A stretch of DNA of 64,000 nt, taken from the NCBI GenBank assembly GCA_033297205.1, contig MU859187.1, positions 39,095 through 103,094 of the forward strand, written 5' to 3'. Of the stretch, positions 1 to 11,757 are shown in pieces (within the stretch, counting starts at the first letter, position 1; every line of letters begins with the position of its first letter). The DNA is from Pseudoneurospora amorphoporcata (Eukaryota; Ascomycota; Sordariomycetes; Sordariales; Sordariaceae). The position numbers were made by a program, and so were the translations under genes. The notes beneath the pieces were generated by a model. It was not told the DNA's origin and searched no databases. It saw nothing but the letters and a program-made list of their open reading frames with translations.

Positions 1-1
1 G

Positions 2-1109
2 TTTGTTCCCCCCTCGAGCCCCACTGAGCAATACCGTCCTTGCAAGATCACCGGCCCCCGTGCTCAGCGTGAGGAGGCCAAGGAAATGATCAATCGCATA
101 ATTCGCGACAGTGGAATGAGGGGAAGCGCCCCGGCTGACAGGCCTGCTCCCCGCGACACCGGCCGTGGTGGCTCTGCCGCCCCGCCTGCTCTCAAGGAGG
201 GTGAGGACAGTCTCCAGATTATGGTTCCTGACAGGACCGTCGGTCTTATCATCGGTCGTGGTGGAGAGACCATCCGCGACCTGCAGGAGCGCAGCGGTTG
301 CCACATCAACATTGTTGGAGAGAACAAGAGCGTCAACGGCCTTCGTCCTGTGAACCTTATTGGTACCCCCGCCGCAGCCAAGATGGCCAAGGAGTTGATT
401 CTTGAAATCGTCGATAGCGATAGCCGTAACGGAAACAACCCTGGCGGCAACCGTCCTCCCCGCAACGACAACATGGGTGGCGGCGGCGGCGGCGGCGGCG
501 GTGGATACGACAAGCAGAACGATTCCATCTTCGTTCCCTCCGAGGCCGTCGGTATGATCATCGGCAAAGGCGGCGAGACTATTCGTGAGATGCAGAACAC
601 CACAGGCTGCAAGATCAACGTTTCGCAGTCAAATGGACCTGGTGAGACTGAGCGCGAGATTGGCTTGGTTGGCACCCGCGAGGCCATTAACCGTGCTAAG
701 CGTGCCATTGAGGACAAGGTCGATGCGGCTGTACGTATAATCCCACTTTCTTCATTTGTATCAAGTTACTAACACGGACGACAGAAGCAAAAGAGCTCGG
801 GCGGTGCCCCTCCTCGTCGCGGCCAGCATCGCGATTATGATAACCCCAACTATGGTCAGCCTTCTAACAACAACAGTGTTCCCCAACAAACCATGCCAGC
901 AGGTAACGCCGCGGCTCCTGCTGGAGCCGGTGCGCAAGGTGACCCCTATGCCATGTGTATGTGCCCTCCATTCTTCCTTGACATTCATGGACACATACTA
1001 ACTCTGAACAGACGGCGGTTATGAAAACTATGTTGCTTTGTGGTGGCAGTCCCAGCTTGCCGCTGCCCAAGGTCAAGGTGCTGCCGGCCAGGCCCCTGGC
1101 ACATCGTAA
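2..1109 (+). CDS. KH-domain RNA-binding protein (FUBP/KSRP-like), 3' part of gene
   Basis: The reading frame enters from the left edge, so the start is outside the window. Exons are 2-730, 785-956 and 1012-1109 (TAA at 1107). Introns 731-784 (GTACGT) and 957-1011 (GTATGT) both have a CTAAC branch site and keep the frame. The window opens in the tail of one KH domain (CKITGPRAQREEAKEM). Two complete KH domains follow, each with its GxxG loop: GRGG near base 255 and GKGG near base 565. A run of ten glycines (near 478-502) links them. The tail is Gln/Ala/Gly-rich with YGGYENYVALWWQSQ, like the C-termini of FUSE-binding-type proteins. Three or more KH domains imply single-stranded RNA or DNA binding in post-transcriptional or transcriptional control; the exact target cannot be read here. 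Confidence 0.9.
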
Positions 1110-4100
1110 ACTTGGCCATGATGATGCCGGACTTATGATGCGCATGCCATGCCATAGATTCTCGCCCATGTCTCCTGGCACGTTTTGACATTGCCGCTAC
1201 TGCTGCTGCTTGCTGCTGCTTGTCTCGTTGACCATGCTGCGCGTTGATGTCTCGATCATGACGACCATCCTATTCCATGCTACAGGGCATGGAAAAGTGA
1301 GAAGCGCTTACCTTTTTTTTTTTCGGCATCTCAGCGTATAACTGGAACAAAAACGAAGTCCAGTTGTGTTCAATGATTGTACGATTACGACTCTATCTCG
1401 GGGTGGCCGACTCCCTATGGCACATTTCACGACATGATGGCTCTTTTTTTACAAGCGTGTGGCAACCGCTTCGGCCTTGGTTCATACCCATCATCCATCA
1501 TCGGCCTTTCTTCTCATGACCGGGTTGCTCCATATATGTGGCATCTAGCATGCACACCTCTGTCTGATGCACAAAGCTGCCTACGTACTAAAGAAGAACC
1601 CTCTGGCAAGCGATCGAATGCAGATGTTCTTGCAGTGGTTGGCTCACTGCAAGAGAAACGGTCCATCAAAATGGGTTGGGTAACCTCATGATGCCATCTA
1701 CCAATAGGCTTGACTGTTGCGTTGCGTCCACATTCTCCGCCAGGCTGCCTGATATAATGAGACCCGGAGCAACGAACGAACGAACGAACGGACTGCAGAC
1801 TTTTTGTTGTTGTTGTCCTTGGATAACATGGAGAGACCTCATTGCGATTTTTTGCATGTACCTATGCCATGGAGCCTGTCGTCGCTCATGATGCTAATCA
1901 TGGATCAAGAGAGAAAGAACCTGGATCTTCTTCTACCAAGCGGATACCAATACTTGATGATGAGGTTAGACAAACCAAAATCTAGACCTAGCCATCAATC
2001 AACGACATGTCACATGTCGCCTTTCTTTCTTCTTCTTTTTCTTTTTCTTCTTGTTTTCTTGGAGCTTTTGTCATGCCTCGTTTGCATACATACATACGTT
2101 TTACCTACATGAAACCTAAAATGTTGCTCAACTTTTTGCAGCAAAGAGAAAAATGATGGATGCCCGATCTTGAGGTTTGCGTGGCTTTGGTTCAGCGGAG
2201 TGCAGTGGATGATTTACTAAAAAAAAAAAAAAAAAGAAGGGGTGGTCGTCATTGACAATGCATGGATGGATGGATGGATGGATGGATGGATGGATGGATG
2301 GATGGTCGTGTTCATGGCTGGACGCACCGCCCAAGGTCCGACTGGACTGGACTGGACTGGACTGGACTGGACTGGACTGCACACAATGCACACCACTTGT
2401 ATGTATACTAGAGAACAGAGGGAGGGAAACCCGGAAGACGTTACATAGCATAGCAAAACAAAACAAAGCAAAGTAAAATTGTTCGTTCGAGTCCTATGGT
2501 TTTAGCTGATGGTCGAATCCTATTGTCACCACCGTGCCAAACAAGCCGCCTTTCCAGTCTTCCAAGTTCCAGACTGCAGTGCCGTGCCGTGCCTGTTCTC
2601 CTTCTTCCGTCTTCTCCTCGGACAACCTGCAACATATCATACCTTACATACCCACCACTTATTAAGTGGTTCTATTTGCCTTTTGTGAGTCAATGTCTCT
2701 TTTTACCATCGCCGTGGACGGGATGCAGCTGAACTTCAACAACAATGAGTGAATGCTCTTTCGGCTCCGTAAGGTACTCTGCTCGGACTCGGCCTTCCTA
2801 TTCTAGAGTCTAGAATAGACGCCAGGCGATGCTGGGCGTGTGGCAATTGCAGGACTTCGACTTCAATGACCCCTTTTATGCACGCACCAGGGCAGCAGGG
2901 CAGCAGGGCAGCTTCATATTGGCTACTTGGCGACTTGGTCACTTGGTTGCTTGATAGCGGGACCGTCACCGACAGGCCCGTGATGAATTGAACACAAGCT
3001 GGAAGCCTTTTCTCGATTACACTTGATACATATGTAAAAGGGTAAGTCCGTAGGTCTCGCGGTATAGAGGTAGATCACGTGGAGCTGGGGAACTATTACG
3101 CTTTGGCTGGAAGTTGAATGGCTTTGGGAATTCCAGTCTGATTCATGAAAAGGTTCCAGTCTGGTGAGTCACGTACAAACAAGGAGGCTTCTACGTACAA
3201 ACAACACCGAGCTGCTTCGATGGTACGGGTTAAGTGAAGCAAAGAGTTTGGCATGTGGAATGTTGGTGAGTCAAGAAGAAGGATCCAACTGGGAAGGTGC
3301 AATGTGCGGATAGGAAGGAGGAGTATTTATACCTACTAAGTTTCCGGGGGTTTCTCCTCTTCTAAGGTAGTTTTCTTCTTAATCAACCACCACCTTGGCC
3401 CAGAAGAACCAGTGCCGGCACGAGGCCTTCCACAACCTCGGGTTTACGTGTCTTTAGATCCAGCTTCAGACGTGGTGCAGGCATATAGGCGCACCAAGTC
3501 CGTTGCATTCACCTGTACCACCTACATACATGCTGCATAATATGCGCATCTACAAGCACAAAACTTGATCAAGCCCGGTGTAAGCTGCGGACATGACGGG
3601 TCCAAGCTGGGCATCGCCAAAACGCCGAAGTTAGCAGAAGAACGTTTCAAGAAAGGAGTATGCCCGAAAAAAGAACAGGAATATGTACTTGACTGAGTAG
3701 GGCTTATATACGGGCCCCTTGAATTCTTCAAGGTTTCGGGCCTTTTTACCTCTTCATCCACAACCTAAACCGTCAACATCAACACCTCCGTGCTATCACA
3801 AAACATCCCACCTCGGTCGTCTGTTGATCAGAAAATCTAAATACTTTGCCTTCGACTTCTCCCAGATTTGGGACTTTTCTTCCCCTTCATCCACTCCTTC
3901 ATTCCATTACCACACCACCAACTTTACTCGTCCGTTTATCAGACAAATTATCATGACGATATAGTGAAGCGTAAACAACACACAGAAACCAGATACCTAG
4001 TAAGTTCCTTTTTATATATATAATCGTCGCTCGTAGGTATGCCTTCACTGTTCCCAGCCACGCATGGTATCCAAGTCCGGATGCCCTGTTCGTTGAACAA

Positions 4101-4509
4101 AACACCAACCAACCTGTCTAGCACAGGTTCATGCACCCCCATTAGCGCATCTGTTCATGCTGCATGTGGGATATTCGTAACCTTGGCCGCACATTCATCG
4201 TGCACCTACTTATTCACTGTCACCCCCTTCCTGGGTATTTAGGCTGCCCAGGCTGCCCAGCTTTCCATTTCTCCTCTTCCTTTATACAACCTCTTCAGAG
4301 TCAACCACTTTTCTGCTGTCACCTTTCCCAAGTCCCAAGACATATGTACCCTTTTCTTTCGCCTTCTTCTCGACCATCACCAAGCCTACGTAGTACATTG
4401 TACCTTACTCACCATCAGCAGAAGCCAACAACCACTTCGCACTCTGAACGACCACCTCGCACTACAACAACAACAACAACCTCTACGAATACCAAACCTC
4501 GCAGACAAA
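1110..4509. other. Long gene-poor spacer with microsatellites
   Basis: No convincing coding region is seen in these 3.4 kb. Open frames are short and lack recognisable motifs. The first few hundred bases are probably the 3' UTR of the KH gene. The last 700-800 bases, a pyrimidine-rich and A-rich tract with CAACAACAACAAC just before 4510, look like promoter and 5' leader of the next gene. A non-coding transcript cannot be excluded. Confidence 0.5.
2219..2379. repeat. Poly-A run, (TGGA)n and (ACTGG)n microsatellites
   Basis: Three simple repeats lie close together: a poly-A tract at about 2219-2235, about eleven copies of TGGA at 2263-2305, and about eight copies of ACTGG at 2341-2379. They create repetitive spurious open frames on both strands. 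Slippage loci of this kind are normally length-variable between strains. Confidence 0.9.
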
Positions 4510-5568
4510 ATGTGCCGCCAGGAACGCCCCCCCATCTGCCCTGACCCGGAGTTCTTCCGCCAGGAGCTGCGGTTCCAGCTTCGCACAATGCCCCGACACT
4601 GGGGCGAAGCCGAGCTGAGCCGCTTGAACACCTTAGCCAACCACCCAAACCCCCACAGGAACCCCTTCCAGGAGGAGTTCCAGGAGGGAGACGAGGAAGA
4701 CTCCGAGGAAGAGTACGATGAAGAGTACGATGAGGAGTACGATGAGGAACACGGTGAGCAGTACGATGAGGAGCACCAAGAGGAGGAACACCAAGAGGAG
4801 TACGATGAGGAGGAAAACCAGGAGCACCACCACGAGAACCACGAGCGATACCTCGTCCGGCTCCGCGAACTCCGCGAGCTCCGCGCTCTTCAAGAGCTTC
4901 AAATGCAGGAGCTTGACCGTCAACTGCAGGAGCTCAACGCAGAGGCTGAGAACCGCGACGAGCAGCAGGTCGACGACATCCCGTCTAACAACGACAACGA
5001 GCACCTCTCACACATAGAGGTAGTCGAGGACTTTGGCCGCCAGCGCCGCCAACTGGACGACCGCCAGCGCCGCCACCTGGACGAGGAGTACGCCCGCCGG
5101 TTCCAGGAGCTCGATGAGGGATCCCGGAGCCAGTTGCGGGACTTGCTCGGAGAGATCACCCGCCGGTACCAGGAGCGTTACCAACGTGAGCCGCAGCAGC
5201 TGCTTAACGAAGGTGAAGGTGAAGAGCAGGAGGAGCTCGACGACGACGAAGATGAAGAGGAAGGCGAGGAGCAGCCCCAGAGTAATGACATGGAACCCGA
5301 GGGAGACATGGAGCCCCTGCCCGGCCAGCAACACGAACATCAAGCCCAGGAGGAGGAGGATGAGGATGAGGATCACGACCAACATGAACCCCATGCCCAG
5401 CAGCAACATGGAGAAGATAATCACCAGGGGCAGCGTCGCGAGACTACTATCGAGAGCAACATCCTCCGGCTCCGCGAGCTCCGCGAGCTCCGCGAGCTCC
5501 GCGCAATCCGAGAGCGCGAGCTGCAGGAGCTCGAGGACCAGGAACGTCAAGCGCAAGCGCAGCAGTAG
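4510..5568 (+). CDS. Glu/Gln-rich coiled-coil protein, 352 aa, unknown function
   Basis: This is a single uninterrupted frame. ATG at 4510 sits in a good fungal context (ACAAAATG) after a CAA-rich leader. No known domain is recognised. Residues about 55-115 are extremely acidic, with repeats of EEYDEEYDEE type. Leu/Arg/Glu heptad-like segments follow (RLRELRELRALQELQMQELD near 117-136, and again RLRELRELRELRAIRERELQ near 319-338), so a coiled coil is very likely. The centre has paired blocks DDRQRRxLDE and a second acidic/Gln/His-rich stretch. Composition suggests a cytoplasmic or nuclear scaffold or charge-rich disordered protein. No signal peptide or membrane segment is visible. The strand is supported by the leader and by the near-duplicate N- and C-terminal Leu/Arg modules. 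Confidence 0.7.
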   Translation: MCRQERPPICPDPEFFRQELRFQLRTMPRHWGEAELSRLNTLANHPNPHRNPFQEEFQEGDEEDSEEEYDEEYDEEYDEEHGEQYDEEHQEEEHQEEYDEEENQEHHHENHERYLVRLRELRELRALQELQMQELDRQLQELNAEAENRDEQQVDDIPSNNDNEHLSHIEVVEDFGRQRRQLDDRQRRHLDEEYARRFQELDEGSRSQLRDLLGEITRRYQERYQREPQQLLNEGEGEEQEELDDDEDEEEGEEQPQSNDMEPEGDMEPLPGQQHEHQAQEEEDEDEDHDQHEPHAQQQHGEDNHQGQRRETTIESNILRLRELRELRELRAIRERELQELEDQERQAQAQQ

Positions 5569-6485
5569 GATCAAGATCCTCTTTATGAACCTGACATGGA
5601 AGCCGAGGAAGAGCCGGTTGAGGATGAATCAGGGACTTGGAGACTTGGGGACGAGAGAATTTGAGGATTGAGGATTGAGGATTGAGGAGATTCGGATATT
5701 TAGATATTGAATTGAGCATTGAAGATCTGGGGAGAGACTGAATGACTTGGGATATGTACAAATCTGAATTGCTTGCTTGCATTGAAACTAGGGTGACAAG
5801 GTGGAAGCTAGGCCGCGATATAAAAGTTTTGATGGACATGGACACGCTCGTGTTTCTTGATGAGTGATCAAAAGTGATTGACCAGTTAGTGAATTGTGTT
5901 GATGCAGCGATTAGAACATGTTTCTCGTGCGCATTCGTAGTGTGGAAAAGTAAGTGAAACAAACCGACTTGTGTTCCCGGGCTCAATTGAGTCCGGTGTT
6001 TGGTCGTGCTTTGGCTGGGTTCGTACACTTTTACGCAGGCACGAGCGGATGGGAGGGATGGGCATCACGAGTTAATAATCATAAGAACCAAGTAGAATTA
6101 CAATCTGGGTAATGGTGCGACTAAAGATAGATGTGTTAAAAGACCCCTTTCCTTGTGATAAGTTTAATTGACTGAACAATAGCAGAGTGTCTTGGCCGCG
6201 ATGGCCTCGGAATCGTTGAAAATGGAAGAGGATCAGGCCCCCTGGCTCTCCGACTCGAGCTAACTTAAAGGTTCCATTGTGGTCCTACTTGTTAGTGTAA
6301 TTGTTAGTGCAGTACGACGTCAGTGTAGCAGCCTCGGCAAGGGGAGCACAATAACTGAGGTGATAATAAATCAACAAAGTCACGCTAGTCCCCCACAAAT
6401 TTCAGTGGGTTCCAACCGCGGCATCAACGTCAAGCTTCAAGTTGCCATCTTCCTCACCAAACAACACAACACAACACACCAGAAA
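5569..6485. other. Spacer: 3' UTR of the acidic protein and promoter of the DUF829 gene
   Basis: No gene is seen. It contains three tandem copies of GAGGATT near 5661-5684. An in-frame upstream extension of the next gene begins at 6279 but is atypical in composition, so 6279-6485 is read as leader. Confidence 0.5.
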
Positions 6486-7613
6486 ATGGCATCCACCACC
6501 AAAGCCGTCACCAAGGATAATGGCCCCCTCTCCTTCATGACCCGCCTCTCCCAACACGTCTACCTCTACCGGCCCACCACCACGTCAACCACAACAACCA
6601 CCAGCCGCCCCCCACCAAAACTCATCCTTCTCTTCTCCTGGATGGGCGCCCGCGACCCTCACATTGCCAAATACATCACGCCCTACCAAGCCCTCTTCCC
6701 CGGCACGCCGATCCTGCTCATCAAGTCAGAAATGAAGCACGTCTTCAAGCCCCAGAGTTCCTGGCCCGAGATGGAGCATGTCGTCCCCGTGCTCAGGGAA
6801 ATCTTTGGTTCGGACATGTTGCTGCGACCTGGTTCTCACCGTTTCGGTACATCTAGTATCCGCGACACCGAATCCACCACCACAGCGTTGACCTCATCAC
6901 CACCCGCTAGCAACAGCAGCAGCAGTAGCAGCAGCAACAGCAACAGCACCAACCCGGAAGAAGAAGAAGAAGAAGAAGAAGACCCCCAGCTCCTAATCCA
7001 CCTCTTCTCCAACGGCGGTTCCTCCCAGCTCTTGTCTCTGCACACCTACCTCCAGTCCCAATCCCACCTCCAACTCCGGTTACCACGCCACCTGGTCATC
7101 TTCGACTCCGCCCCCGGCCAAATGGCCTACCTCCCCACCTACCTGGCCCTCAGCCACGTGCTACTCCCGCCCGCCTCGCGCCTCCGCTTCCCTCTCTGGC
7201 TTTTCTCCTTTTCCACCCTCCGCCGCGCTCTCGTGGCTCCTCTGATCCACGCCTGGGTTTCTTTCCTTTGGACGTGCAACTTCCTCGGTCGTCGTCGATC
7301 ATCCGTTTCGTTGCTTTCGCGGCTGGAGAGTCCACTGGGGAGGGGAGCGAGGGAACAGAATGATACGACGCCCGGGAAGGGGAGGGCGGAGAGGGAGAGG
7401 GGGAGGATGTATATTTATAGCGAGGAGGACGAGCTGGTTAACTGGCGGGATGTGGAGCGGCATTTGGCTGAGGCGAGACAAAAGGGGATGAAGGCGAGGG
7501 GGGAGAAGTTTGAGGGGACGGGGCATGTGGGACATGCGAGGGGAGCGGCGAATGAGGAGAGATATTGGGGGATCGTGGGCGATTTTTGGGAGGGCGGAGG
7601 TTGGTTGAGGTGA
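6486..7613 (+). CDS. DUF829/TMEM53-like alpha/beta-hydrolase-fold protein, 375 aa
   Basis: The start at 6486 (AGAAAATGGC) is preferred over the 69-codon upstream in-frame extension because the family begins close to the segment LILLFSWMGARDPHIAKY (residues about 41-58). DUF829 proteins open with a short strand followed by W-x-G-A and a Tyr-containing helix, as here. Further family marks are PILLIKSE (near 73) and LLIHLFSNGGSSQLLSLHTY (about 170-189), the equivalent of the nucleophile elbow, and LVIFDSAPGQ (about 205). A Ser/Asn/Glu homopolymeric insert (about 137-162) lies just before the elbow and is probably a disordered loop. Family function is poorly known; animal TMEM53 is at the nuclear envelope. 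Enzymatic activity is not demonstrated by anything visible here. Confidence 0.82.
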   Translation: MASTTKAVTKDNGPLSFMTRLSQHVYLYRPTTTSTTTTTSRPPPKLILLFSWMGARDPHIAKYITPYQALFPGTPILLIKSEMKHVFKPQSSWPEMEHVVPVLREIFGSDMLLRPGSHRFGTSSIRDTESTTTALTSSPPASNSSSSSSSNSNSTNPEEEEEEEEDPQLLIHLFSNGGSSQLLSLHTYLQSQSHLQLRLPRHLVIFDSAPGQMAYLPTYLALSHVLLPPASRLRFPLWLFSFSTLRRALVAPLIHAWVSFLWTCNFLGRRRSSVSLLSRLESPLGRGAREQNDTTPGKGRAERERGRMYIYSEEDELVNWRDVERHLAEARQKGMKARGEKFEGTGHVGHARGAANEERYWGIVGDFWEGGGWLR

Positions 7614-8082
7614 ATTCGTCTAGATTTGAGGGCATGTATGGCGAGTGAGCTAAGGAAACAGAACAGAGGAGGAAATGAAGACGGAGGTGGGATATCGCGA
7701 TGGATAGAAAGAAAGAAAGGAGGTGCGGAGGGAAACGGTGAAAGAGATATACCCTCGGGTTCCGTTGTTAAGTAGGTACCTTGGCGAATGATAGGTAGAG
7801 TCTTGTTTGGTTGGTTTACATTTATCAAGAGGATAGACCAGATGTTTTATCTTTAAAGCACTTCACCAAGCCACGCAACGTTACGAAATATCCGTCAATG
7901 TGAATCAAACATGCTATCTTGTGTAATAAGACGCTTCCTTCCGGTCATTCAAAGGTACCTTCCCTTCTAGGTTGAGGCTTCCTGCCTCGTTCCTGCTGCC
8001 CCGGCCTCCGGTACCTTACATGTAGCCTGCACTGCACTGCACTCCTTTACATGGAACACAGAACCACAACCAGTATCTACCT

Positions 8083-8138
8083 TATCTATCTATCTATCTA
8101 TCTATCCATCTGTCAGTCAGTCAGTCAGTCAGTCAGTA
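8083..8138. repeat. (TATC)n followed by (TCAG)n microsatellites
   Basis: About six copies of TATC (8083-8106) are followed after a few bases by about six copies of TCAG (8113-8138). Confidence 0.9.
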
Positions 8139-8464
8139 CTACTCTGACTCTCTCTTCCTGAACCCTGACTGAGCCTTGACGACTGACTCTGCCTTGTTTG
8201 GCTTCGGTCCATGCCCTTCCTTCCTTAGTAGTCCTCAACCACCGAGTGCGTGGGAGGTTTAATCCCAAGTCCAACCAAGACTCAGCCGATGATGATGGGA
8301 CTTGGAGTCATGGGTGGCTGTCCGACGCTTATTTGGAATGGCATTGATGAGCCCCGCCTCTGCCTCGGCCGATGCGATCGATTATTTTGCGCGTTTTCAT
8401 TGATGTCCGGTGTCGTCGCCCGTGGTGGTTGTTGTGGTTGTTGGTCGTGGTGATGTTGGTTCTT

Positions 8465-8467
<3 letters not shown>

Positions 8468-8537
<70 letters not shown>
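8468..8537. repeat. (TGA)n trinucleotide microsatellite, about 23 copies
   Basis: A perfect trinucleotide run of about 70 bases in non-coding sequence. It produces a spurious poly-Met frame. Confidence 0.95.
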
Positions 8538-8540
<3 letters not shown>

Positions 8541-9388
8541 TTGTTTGTTTGCCCTGTGCAATACTCTCGCGGCCCGCTTGCTAAAGGTGAATCACATCAC
8601 TCGGCCCGGCTTCTGAGCCCTTTAAAGCAATCTCAATGACAGATCTTTGGCCTTCAAACCCTGTCCAATGAAGGGCGGGTCAAACCGGCTGCAGTAGATC
8701 CTTGGTGCCATGGTTATCTATCGGCCGCGGCGCGCTGTTTTCGATAAACCGAATACAGAACGAGTTGATGAAACGGATCGACCGCGGCCATGGAGTTCCC
8801 ATTCATTGCTGGCCTTGTTGATGAGCAAACCCCGGATGTGATGGATGCCACGTGAATTTCCACCGCCGAAAAAGTCTCGAGCGACGCAATCACACATCAA
8901 TCAATCCATCAGCTGGATTGTTTGTCGACATGATATCGATCAAGTCCCCGCCCCCCAATGACTGACCATGGGCAAATCGGCCCGAAATTCCGGCGCCACA
9001 CACGAACCGTTCGCCCGGAGAATGCCCCTGGTTGGCGTGGCGTGTGCGGGCGAGCGGGGGGTGCGAATTGGCGTGCAAGTTCGAACACCGACTGTATCGA
9101 ATGCGCGACCGGTTGTTAATGAGGTTCGGGACGGATAATGCGATGCGATGCGATGCGGTGCGATGGGCTGATGACACCCGAGACCATGCTCCAAGTCCGG
9201 TGCGTCGTGGACATTTTTGGACCCGAATTCCGCGAGTTTTTGAATTTGTCGCTTCAGCGGTTCCCATGGAACCCTTGGAGGGCGCAAAGCTTTGTTGGTC
9301 GCTTCTCAACTCTCGCCATGATTCTCGTCATGTTGCTCCATGTCACGTTGTAGTAAATAAATAAAAAAAAAAAAAGTTCTCTTCGGCT

Positions 9389-9809
9389 TCAGGCAACCCT
9401 CTGCTTTTTCCTCTTGCCGCCATCTTGTTGTTGTTGCGCCCCATCAGCGATAAAGTCAGCGTGTTTCTTTCCCTCTTTGGTAAGTCAGGAGAGGTGATTT
9501 GGTGTTTGTAAAAGGTTGCTTATTGGGATCAAAAATCGGTTCCCCAAGAGTGAAGAGCTTACTATCAGTGTTATTATCCATACCATCAGCATCGGCAGCG
9601 CAATACCCTTCATCTCTCTCGTTGTCGGCGGCGCAGGGCTCGCATTCTTGGTCGAATCGGTGCTCCTCGATTTGCACGCCAAAGGTGCATTGGCCGAATA
9701 CGCCTGTGTTCTTGGCTTCGAGGCACGAGAGCTCTTGCGAGAGGTCTTGCCAGATGAATTGTTGGTTGCATTGGGGGCAGGTGCCCGAGAAGACGATTTG
9801 GCGGCACAT
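9389..9809 (-). CDS. Small Cys-rich protein with basic C-terminus, 110 aa
   Basis: Two exons on the minus strand, 9809-9563 and 9474-9389. The intron 9562-9475 has GTAAGC donor, CTGAC branch and CAAAG acceptor. Splicing joins phase 1 to phase 1 and replaces an unrelated 35-residue read-through tail with a compact one ending GGKRKKQRVA. The protein starts MCRQIVFSGTCPQCNQQF; Cys pairs C11/C14 and later single or paired cysteines (C29, C41, C56, C59, C70) suggest metal binding. This MCR-x-I...C-x2-C start is a pattern I recall in many small uncharacterised fungal proteins. The basic tail may be a nuclear localisation signal. Function unknown. It is convergent with the DUF829 gene. Confidence 0.75.
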
Positions 9810-11460
9810 GGTTGGTTGCTGTGTGCGTGTGTGATGATGGTATGGGATGAGTTACTGAGATCTGATGTCGAAGAGAGGCCTTGATAAGTGCTATGTGTGA
9901 GTCAAGATGCAAGAGGGGAGATGAATCCCATATGTAAGGAGGCACCCTGGTCGAATCAAAGGATGTGCCCGTCGATTTCCTCCTTCTTGGTCCTGGGGAG
10001 AGTTGCGGTTCGTCAAGCTGGAGATTGAGGGATTTGGTCACTCCACCTGGCGACCGGGGGATGGGATATTAAACTTGATAGATTGGCATAATATCGACTT
10101 GTCGTCGGGGTTCAGTAGCCGGATCAAACGAAAACAAGGGGAAAGAGGGGAAAAAAAGGAGGATCGGAAAAGATGGCAAGATATTCACTTTATGGATACC
10201 CTATCGGACGTATCTCCGGTAGGTATGCATGGAAAGTGGTTACACGTATTCGGCTTTTGGATATCGAAGATGATGCGATGAACCGATGGAGACCGGTCGT
10301 TGATTTGCACCACTTCCACAAAAAAACACGATGGTCAAATGCAGGCAATTACTGCTGCAGAGAACAAGTGCAGTGCACCAGTTACACCACACAACCGTTG
10401 AAGCGATGAAGCCATCACCACCGACAGGACCCTTGCAGGGCTGATTGATCACTAGCCGTTAGAGTCTTACAGGCCAGGTCATGCTCCCTGACCCGCAAAT
10501 CCCCGCTTTCCCCCGTTCATTTTTTGTACAGCTGACCTTCCCCGTTGCGGTCTGGATTGTTCAGCGTGTACTAACAATTTTGAAGGATCAGATGAACCAA
10601 GCTGGGATGCCCTAAACCTCGGGCATATACCTCTGTGGATATTTCGCATGAACGGTACTATTTTAACAAGCATCTCAACCAGACCAAACAATCATCAGTA
10701 GGCGGACATGGAGCTTCTATTCAAAGGGACCCTTATATAGCGGGAGCTGTCTGTCTTGAGTTGATCGCAAGGCATATCATCAGCAGCTTATTGGGGCCAT
10801 CCATTTGGACGTTAGGTTACTAAGGCCTTGAACTTTGCGCATCAAGTGGAAGGAAGCCACGGTAACAGACTGCAGGTGTCTACTCATTCCTCTCAGCTCA
10901 TCATCGTCACTCCAAAGAAAAAGGGGGCAGAGAATATGATTCAAGTGGGATCGGACAGAGAGTTCCGCGGAGGAGAGAACTGAATTTGACTGCAGGAATT
11001 TCGGAGCCCGGTGACCTGGCTGTCGGTGACAGAGATTTGCTCTTGCCGTCCGTATCTGAACGGCAAATTGGGGCGCACACATGATGGAAGGGGTTCGTTC
11101 ACCTGTAATGTGGCTCGACACAAGAACCGCTGTCGCCCACCATTTTCTTCTTAATTTCCCCTACATCTCGTCTCTTGCCACTTGTCCGCCGTCCCTTCTC
11201 AGACCTTCATCTCATCTTCGTCACTTACTACTCCTGCCGAGCCTAGTCTGGCTTGGCCTGCCTGGCAGGTGCATGCATTGCCCAGTGCCCTGACAATCTG
11301 CCCCCCATCGAAAGCCTGCGTCCTCGCGAGCATTTTGCTAAGTAAATAGATGGTCCAAGATGTCTCATCGTTATTATCATTTTCCCTTCTGTGTCTTCTT
11401 TTGTAGCCATGCTTCCAAAATTTCCGGTTTCAATTCTTTTGCTGCCACCCAGTGATCAAA
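9810..11460. other. Spacer without recognisable gene
   Basis: This is 1.65 kb between the small Cys-rich gene and the transposon relics. Only short motif-free frames are seen on both strands. Its left end is presumably the promoter of the Cys-rich gene. Confidence 0.5.
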
Positions 11461-11757
11461 TTACCGTCCTGCGCCGTCGTGCTCCACCAGATATTTGATG
11501 ATGCCCGACTTCTCCTTCTTCTCGGCGGTGATCTTGGCCGGTGAGTCGATGCCTCTAATAGGAATTAAGACTGGTAGTTGACGGCCGTATGGATCAGGTT
11601 TCCCAGCCGACTCTAGATGATCGATGCTGATTATTGGATGGATTTTCCAGTTGACAGGGAAATCGAGTCTGTATGCTCCCCGCCCGACTCGTTCCACCAC
11701 TCTGAAGGGACCTGTATACCGTGGGCCCAGTTTGCTTCCCAGCAGGTACTTGCCATC
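11461..11757 (-). mobile_element. Ty3/Gypsy retrotransposon relic: integrase tail and start of chromodomain
   Basis: Reading the minus strand from about 11757 down gives YDGKYLLGSKLGPRYTGPFR, then VVERVGRGAYRLDFP, WKIHPIISIDHLE and finally SGIIKYLVEHDGAG before a stop. This order (GPF/Y module of the integrase C-terminus, then a chromodomain start) is characteristic of chromovirus-type Ty3/Gypsy polyproteins. The upstream frame is shifted around 11740-11757, and no LTR or other pol domain is seen nearby, so this is an inactive fragment. Sequence up to about 11990 stays open in another frame and may belong to the same relic. Confidence 0.8.

Larger units (their letters stand above)
7614..9388. 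other. Convergent 3' spacer rich in simple repeats
   Basis: It separates the 3' ends of two convergent genes. No coding region is supported. It holds GGTACCTT motifs near 7770, 7953 and 8010, tetranucleotide repeats and a long TGA tract. The long Met-run frame through 8410-8616 is only the microsatellite read as ATG. Confidence 0.6.

Noticed and set aside
2242..2476. Tandem repeats considered as a CRISPR-like array or repeat protein
   Set aside because: Units of four and five bases without spacers in fungal DNA are microsatellites.
6279..6485. In-frame N-terminal extension of the DUF829 protein
   Set aside because: The extra 69 residues do not resemble the family and the ATG at 6486 has a better context; treated as 5' leader.
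8410..8616. Open frame with a poly-Met run
   Set aside because: It is the TGA/ATG microsatellite translated, not a protein gene.
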